Assembly (NCBI GenBank): GCA_025361305.1
Contig: JANYAN010000216.1
Coordinates: 1-32,253 of the forward strand
Source of the DNA: Burkholderiales bacterium
GTDB taxonomy: Bacteria > Pseudomonadota > Gammaproteobacteria > Burkholderiales > Burkholderiaceae_C
Direction of reading: 5' to 3'
Length of the DNA: 32,253 nucleotides
Both the position numbers and the translations under genes were made by a program. The notes under the pieces were generated by a model that was not told the origin of the DNA, did not search any database, and saw only the letters and a list, made by a program, of their open reading frames with translations. Every line of letters begins with the position of its first letter. Positions within the stretch are counted from its first letter, which is position 1. Shown here one piece after another: positions 27,641 to 32,253 of the stretch.

Positions 27641-30424
27641 ATGACCCCCGGCGGTCATGTGGGCTTGGCGCAAACGGGCGCTGTCATGTCGGACATCGTC
27701 CCGCCTTTGGCGTTGGCCGCCGCTGCCGAGCTCACACCCGCCTCATCCCACTCGCGCTTTGCCCAGCGGCTGCGCCGCCGCTACGCCGCAGAGCTGCCCT
27801 TGCTGACGCCAGGCGAGCCGGGCAAACCTTCGATGGAATCGGCGTATGCATCGCTGCGCGCACGCGGAGACGACGCCGGCACGGCCCTTCGCATCCTGCG
27901 CCAGCTCGTGATGGAGCGCCTCATCACCCTCGATTGCGACCTTGGGGCTGAGCTGCAGGTGGTTACGAGCGCCGTCACGGACCTGGCCGAATTCGCCCTG
28001 GACATCGCCTGCCGGGAAGCCAGGCGCGAGCTTGACGCGCGGCACGGCGCGCCTATTGGCCCGGGCGGCGCGCGCGCCGAACTCTGGGTCGTCGGCATGG
28101 GCAAGCTGGGCGCACGCGAACTCAATGTTTCCAGCGACATCGACCTGGTCTACGTTTACGACCACGATGGCGAAACTGCAGGCACCGAAGGAGGGCGCGG
28201 CCGCATTTCCAATCACGAATACTTCGACAAGGCCGTCAAGACCCTGTTTGCGTTGATCGGCGAACCGACTGAACACGGTTTCGTGTTTCGCGTCGACCTG
28301 GCGCTGCGGCCCAACGGCAATTCGGGCCCGCCCGCCGTATCCCTGGGCGCGCTGGAAGACTATTTCCAGGTCCAGGGGCGCGAGTGGGAACGTTTCGCCT
28401 GGCTCAAGAGCCGGGTGGTCGCGCCGCGTTCGAGTGTGCTCGAGGGCTCGGCCCAGGCGTTGCGCGGCGCGGTGCTGCCTTTCGTCTTTCGCCGCTACCT
28501 CGACTACAGCGTTTTCGACGCACTGCGGGTGCTGCACAAGCAGATCCGCGAGCACGCCGCGCGCCGTAGCGCAGGGCGGCCGGAGCGCGCCAACGACGTC
28601 AAACTTTCTCGCGGCGGCATCCGTGAGATCGAGTTCATCGTGCAACTGCTGCAGGTGGTCCGTGGCGGCCAGTTTCCCGAACTGCGGACCCGCCCGACCC
28701 TGCACGCCTTGCAGCGTCTGGCCGCCGCCGGCCTGATGCCGCAGGCCACGGCCGATGCGCTCGGACAGGCCTATGTGTTCCTGCGCCGGATCGAGCATCG
28801 CATCCAGTACCTGGACGATCAACAGAGTCACGTCCTGATGAGCTGCGACGACGACCTCGGCTGGATTGCACGGACCATGGGCTTTGCCAGCTGCTGCCCG
28901 TTCCTGTACGAACTGGATGCCCACCGCGAGCTGGTCGCGCAGGAGTTCGATACGCTGCTGGGCGGCAGCGAAGCCGAGTGCCGGGGGTGCGGCGGTCCCA
29001 AGGCCGGCCGTGCGCCGGCACCCGACCTGACCACCTTGCTGGCACAGCTTCCCGTGCAGCTGCGCGAGCGGGTGGCGCACTGGTCGACCCACCCAAGGGT
29101 GCTGGCGTTGCGCGACGATGCGCGGGCCCGGCTGTCGCGGCTGGTCGCGCGCACCGGTCAATGGCTGGAGCAGGGGCGGATCACCGAAGAGGCCGCGTTG
29201 CGAATGGCAGACTGGATCGAGCCCCTGCTGCGCCGTGAAAGCTACCTGGCGCTGCTGCTCGAACGCCCGGGCGTGCATGAGCGAATGCTGCGTGTTCTGG
29301 GCGCCGCGCGCTGGCCGGCGCGCTACCTGCTGCAGCACCCAGGCGTGATCGACGAGCTGGCCAGCGACGTTGTGCTGTCCGAGCGTTTCGTGCCGCAGGA
29401 TTTCGAGCGCGAGGTGGAGCACCGGCGCAAATCGCTGCAAATCACCGGCGAGGACGACGACGAGGCACTGCTGAACCTGTTGCGCCGCGCGCACCATGCC
29501 GAGGTCTTCCGTACCCTGGCGCGCGACGTCGAGGGCCGCCTGACGGTCGAGCAGGTGGCCGACGACCTCAGTGCACTGGCCGACACCGTGCTGTCGGTCA
29601 CCGCGCGCTGGTGCTGGCAACGGCTGAAGACCCGGCATCGCGAGCAGCCACTGTTTGCCATCATCGGCTACGGCAAGCTCGGCGGCAAGGAACTGGGCTA
29701 CGGGAGCGACCTGGACATCGTGTTCGTCTACGAGGACGACGACGAGCGCGCGCCAGAAGCCTATGCCGCGCTGGTGCGCAAGCTGATCAACTGGCTGAGC
29801 ACCAAGACCGCCGAGGGCGACCTGTTCGAGATCGATACGGCGCTGCGCCCCAACGGCAACTCCGGCCTGCTGATCACCAGCTTCGAGGCGTACTCCAACT
29901 ATCAGCAGGGCCGCGGCAGCAATACGGCGTGGACCTGGGAGCACCAGGCGATGACGCGGGCCCGTTTCGTGCTCGGCCTGGAGGGCCTGCGCGCGCGCTT
30001 CGATGCTGTGCGCGAAGCAGTCATCACGGCGCCGCGCGACGTGGCCGCGCTCAAGGCCGAGATCATCGCGATGCGCGACAAGGTGCGCACCGCGCATCCG
30101 ATTCGCGGCGACCGCTTCGACGTCAAGCACAGTCCGGGGGGTATGGTCGATGCCGAGTTTGCGGTGCAGTTCCTGGTGCTTTCCCAGTCGCGCGCGCGCT
30201 CCGGGTTGACGCCCAACCTGGGCAACATTGCGCTGCTGCAACGCGCGCAGGCCTGCGGCCTGCTGCCGGCCGGCGTTGGCGATGCCGCGGCGGCGGCCTA
30301 TCGCGAATTGCGGCGGGTACAACACCAGGCCCGTCTGGACGAAGCGCCAACCCAGGTTACGCTGTCCACATTGCTGGCGCAGCGCGACGCGATTCTCGCG
30401 CTCTGGTCGGCAGTCTTTTCCTAG
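27641..30424 (+). CDS. glnE: Bifunctional glutamine synthetase adenylyltransferase/deadenylase
   Basis: VVGMGKLGARELNVSSDIDLVYVYD and GYGKLGGKELGYGSDLDIVFVYE (two nucleotidyltransferase domains), LRPNGNSG twice, VKHSPGGMVDAEFAVQFLVL. Start uncertain (GTG 27629, ATG 27641 or ATG 27686). Confidence 0.94.
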   Translation: MTPGGHVGLAQTGAVMSDIVPPLALAAAAELTPASSHSRFAQRLRRRYAAELPLLTPGEPGKPSMESAYASLRARGDDAGTALRILRQLVMERLITLDCDLGAELQVVTSAVTDLAEFALDIACREARRELDARHGAPIGPGGARAELWVVGMGKLGARELNVSSDIDLVYVYDHDGETAGTEGGRGRISNHEYFDKAVKTLFALIGEPTEHGFVFRVDLALRPNGNSGPPAVSLGALEDYFQVQGREWERFAWLKSRVVAPRSSVLEGSAQALRGAVLPFVFRRYLDYSVFDALRVLHKQIREHAARRSAGRPERANDVKLSRGGIREIEFIVQLLQVVRGGQFPELRTRPTLHALQRLAAAGLMPQATADALGQAYVFLRRIEHRIQYLDDQQSHVLMSCDDDLGWIARTMGFASCCPFLYELDAHRELVAQEFDTLLGGSEAECRGCGGPKAGRAPAPDLTTLLAQLPVQLRERVAHWSTHPRVLALRDDARARLSRLVARTGQWLEQGRITEEAALRMADWIEPLLRRESYLALLLERPGVHERMLRVLGAARWPARYLLQHPGVIDELASDVVLSERFVPQDFEREVEHRRKSLQITGEDDDEALLNLLRRAHHAEVFRTLARDVEGRLTVEQVADDLSALADTVLSVTARWCWQRLKTRHREQPLFAIIGYGKLGGKELGYGSDLDIVFVYEDDDERAPEAYAALVRKLINWLSTKTAEGDLFEIDTALRPNGNSGLLITSFEAYSNYQQGRGSNTAWTWEHQAMTRARFVLGLEGLRARFDAVREAVITAPRDVAALKAEIIAMRDKVRTAHPIRGDRFDVKHSPGGMVDAEFAVQFLVLSQSRARSGLTPNLGNIALLQRAQACGLLPAGVGDAAAAAYRELRRVQHQARLDEAPTQVTLSTLLAQRDAILALWSAVFS

Positions 30425-30428
30425 TCGC

Positions 30429-31037
30429 GTGGCCGTCGTCGCACAAAGGCTGGCCTGGCTCAAGGTCTGCGCCTCGCTTGGTCTGGGCGCTGCGGCCGTT
30501 TCCTGGACGTTGCGGCTGGCCGCGCCAGACGCGGGCCAGGCCATGGCATGGACAGCAGCGCATTGGCTGTCGCGGCCGTGGACACTCTGGACCGCGGCCT
30601 GGGTGCATAGCTCGGCCGGTAGCCTGGCAGGCAATCTGCTGGCCATGCTGGCCCTTGCCGTGCTGGGAGCTTCATTGCGCGTCGGCCGGTCCGCCGCCGC
30701 TGCGCTTCTGGTGGCCTGGCCGATGAGCACGCTCGGGCTGCTGTTGTGGCCGCAGGTCACGACCTACTCCGGCCTGGGCGGCCCGATCCACGCCGGCGCG
30801 ATGGTGTTGTGGTCGCACTTGGCGCTACGACCCTCCGGGAAGGCCTGGTCGTTTGCCGTGTTTTCAGCCGTCGGGCTGAAGTTGCTGGCCGAGGCGGCCT
30901 GGAGCCAGCCGGTCGCTTTCGATCCGAGTTGGGGGTTCAACGTGGTCTATGCCGCGCACCTGACCGGCGCAGCGGCCGGGGCCGCATGCGGACTTGTGAT
31001 CCAGCTGGTGTGGCCAGACAGACGGATACGCGCCTGA
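30429..31037 (+). CDS. Rhombosortase-like rhomboid family membrane protein, apparently lacking the catalytic Ser
   Basis: Multi-TM; VHSSAGSLAGNLLAML, YSGLGGPIHAG and AAHLTGAAAG correspond to rhomboid/rhombosortase H..N, GxSGxxH and H motifs; likely GTG start 4 nt after the glnE stop. Confidence 0.7.
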   Translation: MAVVAQRLAWLKVCASLGLGAAAVSWTLRLAAPDAGQAMAWTAAHWLSRPWTLWTAAWVHSSAGSLAGNLLAMLALAVLGASLRVGRSAAAALLVAWPMSTLGLLLWPQVTTYSGLGGPIHAGAMVLWSHLALRPSGKAWSFAVFSAVGLKLLAEAAWSQPVAFDPSWGFNVVYAAHLTGAAAGAACGLVIQLVWPDRRIRA

Positions 31038-31041
31038 GCGG

Positions 31042-31545
31042 CTACGGCGGCGGTTGCGCACGAATCTTCTGGACCAGTGCTGTGGTCGAATAGCCGTCGA
31101 CAAAGGGAATCGCCAGCGCGCGGCCACCCCAGCTTTCGACCAACCGGGTTTCGGCCAGCCGGCTCATGTCGTAGTCGCCGCCCTTGACCAACAGTTGGGG
31201 CCGTAGCTGTCCGATCAGTTCCAGCGGGGTGTCCTCGTCAAACCAGGTCACGAGGCTGACCGATTCCAGCGCAGCCAGCACGGCAGCCCGATCGCTTTCG
31301 TTGTTGAGCGGCCGATCGCCGCCCTTGCCCAGGCGCCGGGCCGACGCGTCGGTATTGAGCGCGACGACCAGGCTCGCGCCCAGTTCGCGCGCCTGCGCCA
31401 GATACGTGACATGACCGCGGTGCAGCACGTCAAACACGCCGTTGGTGAATACGACCGGCTGCGCCAGCGCGGTCATGCACCCGGCCGCCCTGGATCGCGG
31501 GACGATCTTGCGAAAGAAATCGGGGGCAGGCACGCCAGTTGGCAA
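31042..31545 (-). CDS. rfaE2: D-glycero-beta-D-manno-heptose 1-phosphate adenylyltransferase
   Basis: VVFTNGVFDVLHRGHVTYLAQARELG nucleotidyltransferase motif, LVKGGDYD, GYSTTALVQKI. Confidence 0.92.
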   Translation of the reverse strand: MPTGVPAPDFFRKIVPRSRAAGCMTALAQPVVFTNGVFDVLHRGHVTYLAQARELGASLVVALNTDASARRLGKGGDRPLNNESDRAAVLAALESVSLVTWFDEDTPLELIGQLRPQLLVKGGDYDMSRLAETRLVESWGGRALAIPFVDGYSTTALVQKIRAQPPP

Positions 31546-31551
31546 TGCGGC

Positions 31552-32253
31552 TCACGCCGCGCTGGGCGCCGGCCCCGCGGCCTTGGCGCTGGCCAGGGTG
31601 ACGGCCAGCTCCTTGCGGAAGCGGTTGAGTTCCTGGACGCTCTTGAAGCTGCGGTCCATCAAGAGGCTCATGTTGTGCAGGATGCGTTCGACGACCTTGC
31701 TCTCCCACACGGCGTCAAAATTGATCTGCTTGTCCAGCCAGTGCTCCAGCCACTCCGGGTTGGGCAGGCGCGACTGGATCGTGTCCTTGGGAAACAACGC
31801 CTTGTTGACGTGCAGGTTGGTGGGGTGCATCGCCTGCGCCGTGCGCCGGGCGCTGGCCATCAGGACACCGACCTTGCTGAATGCCGCCCTGGCTTCATTG
31901 CCGAAATTGTTGATCGCGCGCTTCATGTAACGCAGGTAGGCGCCGCCGTGACGCGCTTCGTCCTGCGACAGCGTTGTGTAGATGTGCTTGATGACCGGTT
32001 CGGTATGCCACTCGCTGGCCCGGCGGTACCAGTGGTTCAGCCGGATCTCGCCACAGAAATGCAGCATCAGGGTTTCCAGCGCCGGCGCCGGCTCGAATTC
32101 GAAACGCACTTCATGCAGCTCCTGCTCCGTCGGCACGAGATCGGGGCGAAAGCGCTTGAGGTACTCGATCAGCACCAGCGAATGCTTCTGCTCCTCGAAA
32201 AACCAGATCGACATGAAGGCGGAAAAATCGCTGTCGTCCCGGTTATCGCGCAG
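31552..32253 (-). CDS. Ferritin-like / acyl-ACP-desaturase-like diiron protein (5' end outside the window)
   Basis: ExxH motifs EEQKH and DEARH; the frame stays open upstream of the listed Met to the window edge (LRDNRDDSDFSAFMSIWFFEEQKHSL). Confidence 0.7.
   Translation of the reverse strand: MRDNRDDSDFSAFMSIWFFEEQKHSLVLIEYLKRFRPDLVPTEQELHEVRFEFEPAPALETLMLHFCGEIRLNHWYRRASEWHTEPVIKHIYTTLSQDEARHGGAYLRYMKRAINNFGNEARAAFSKVGVLMASARRTAQAMHPTNLHVNKALFPKDTIQSRLPNPEWLEHWLDKQINFDAVWESKVVERILHNMSLLMDRSFKSVQELNRFRKELAVTLASAKAAGPAPSAA

Noticed and set aside
30228-30428. N-terminal extension of the rhombosortase-like ORF into glnE
   Set aside because: It overlaps glnE coding sequence out of frame; the GTG at 30429 right after the glnE stop is a better start.
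27743-30760. 1005-aa reverse-strand ORF antisense to glnE
   Set aside because: Arg/Gln/His/Ala-rich shadow ORF opposite a well-recognised glnE; long antisense ORFs are expected in high-GC codon-biased DNA.
31552-32214. Complete 220-aa ferritin-like gene as given in the ORF track
   Set aside because: The frame remains open upstream of the Met at 32214 with protein-like sequence to the window edge, so the gene is probably truncated by the window.

Overview
High-GC betaproteobacterial chromosomal segment; gene content and order look Alcaligenaceae/Bordetella-Achromobacter-like (inference from protein recognition only). It is dominated by housekeeping genes. Left to right: pyk (partial, -), fatty acid desaturase (+), pgk (-), fmt (-), BamE-like lipoprotein (-), def (-), an interrupted LysM gene (+), dprA (+), smg (+), a DUF1631 protein with a long Gly-rich insert (-), secF/secD/yajC (-), a fused indolepyruvate ferredoxin oxidoreductase (-) with a divergent Lrp/AsnC regulator (+), mltA (-), a putative 41-aa membrane microprotein (+), a FixJ-like response regulator and PAS sensor kinase (-), a carbon-nitrogen hydrolase (-), a YhdP/AsmA-like protein (-), glnE (+), a rhombosortase-like rhomboid (+), rfaE2 (-) and a ferritin-like/acyl-ACP-desaturase-like diiron protein (partial, -). 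I saw no CRISPR array, transposon, prophage, tRNA or rRNA, and no convincing novel multigene system. The best second-look items are: (1) an in-frame amber codon splitting the LysM gene; (2) a rhombosortase-like protein with Gly where the catalytic Ser is expected; (3) a 41-aa membrane ORF whose start codon overlaps the divergent mltA start codon; (4) a Gly-rich, RGG-containing insert in the DUF1631 protein; (5) a terminator-like hairpin directly upstream of the desaturase start; (6) operator-like inverted repeats at the Lrp/IOR divergent region and inside a predicted yajC promoter.
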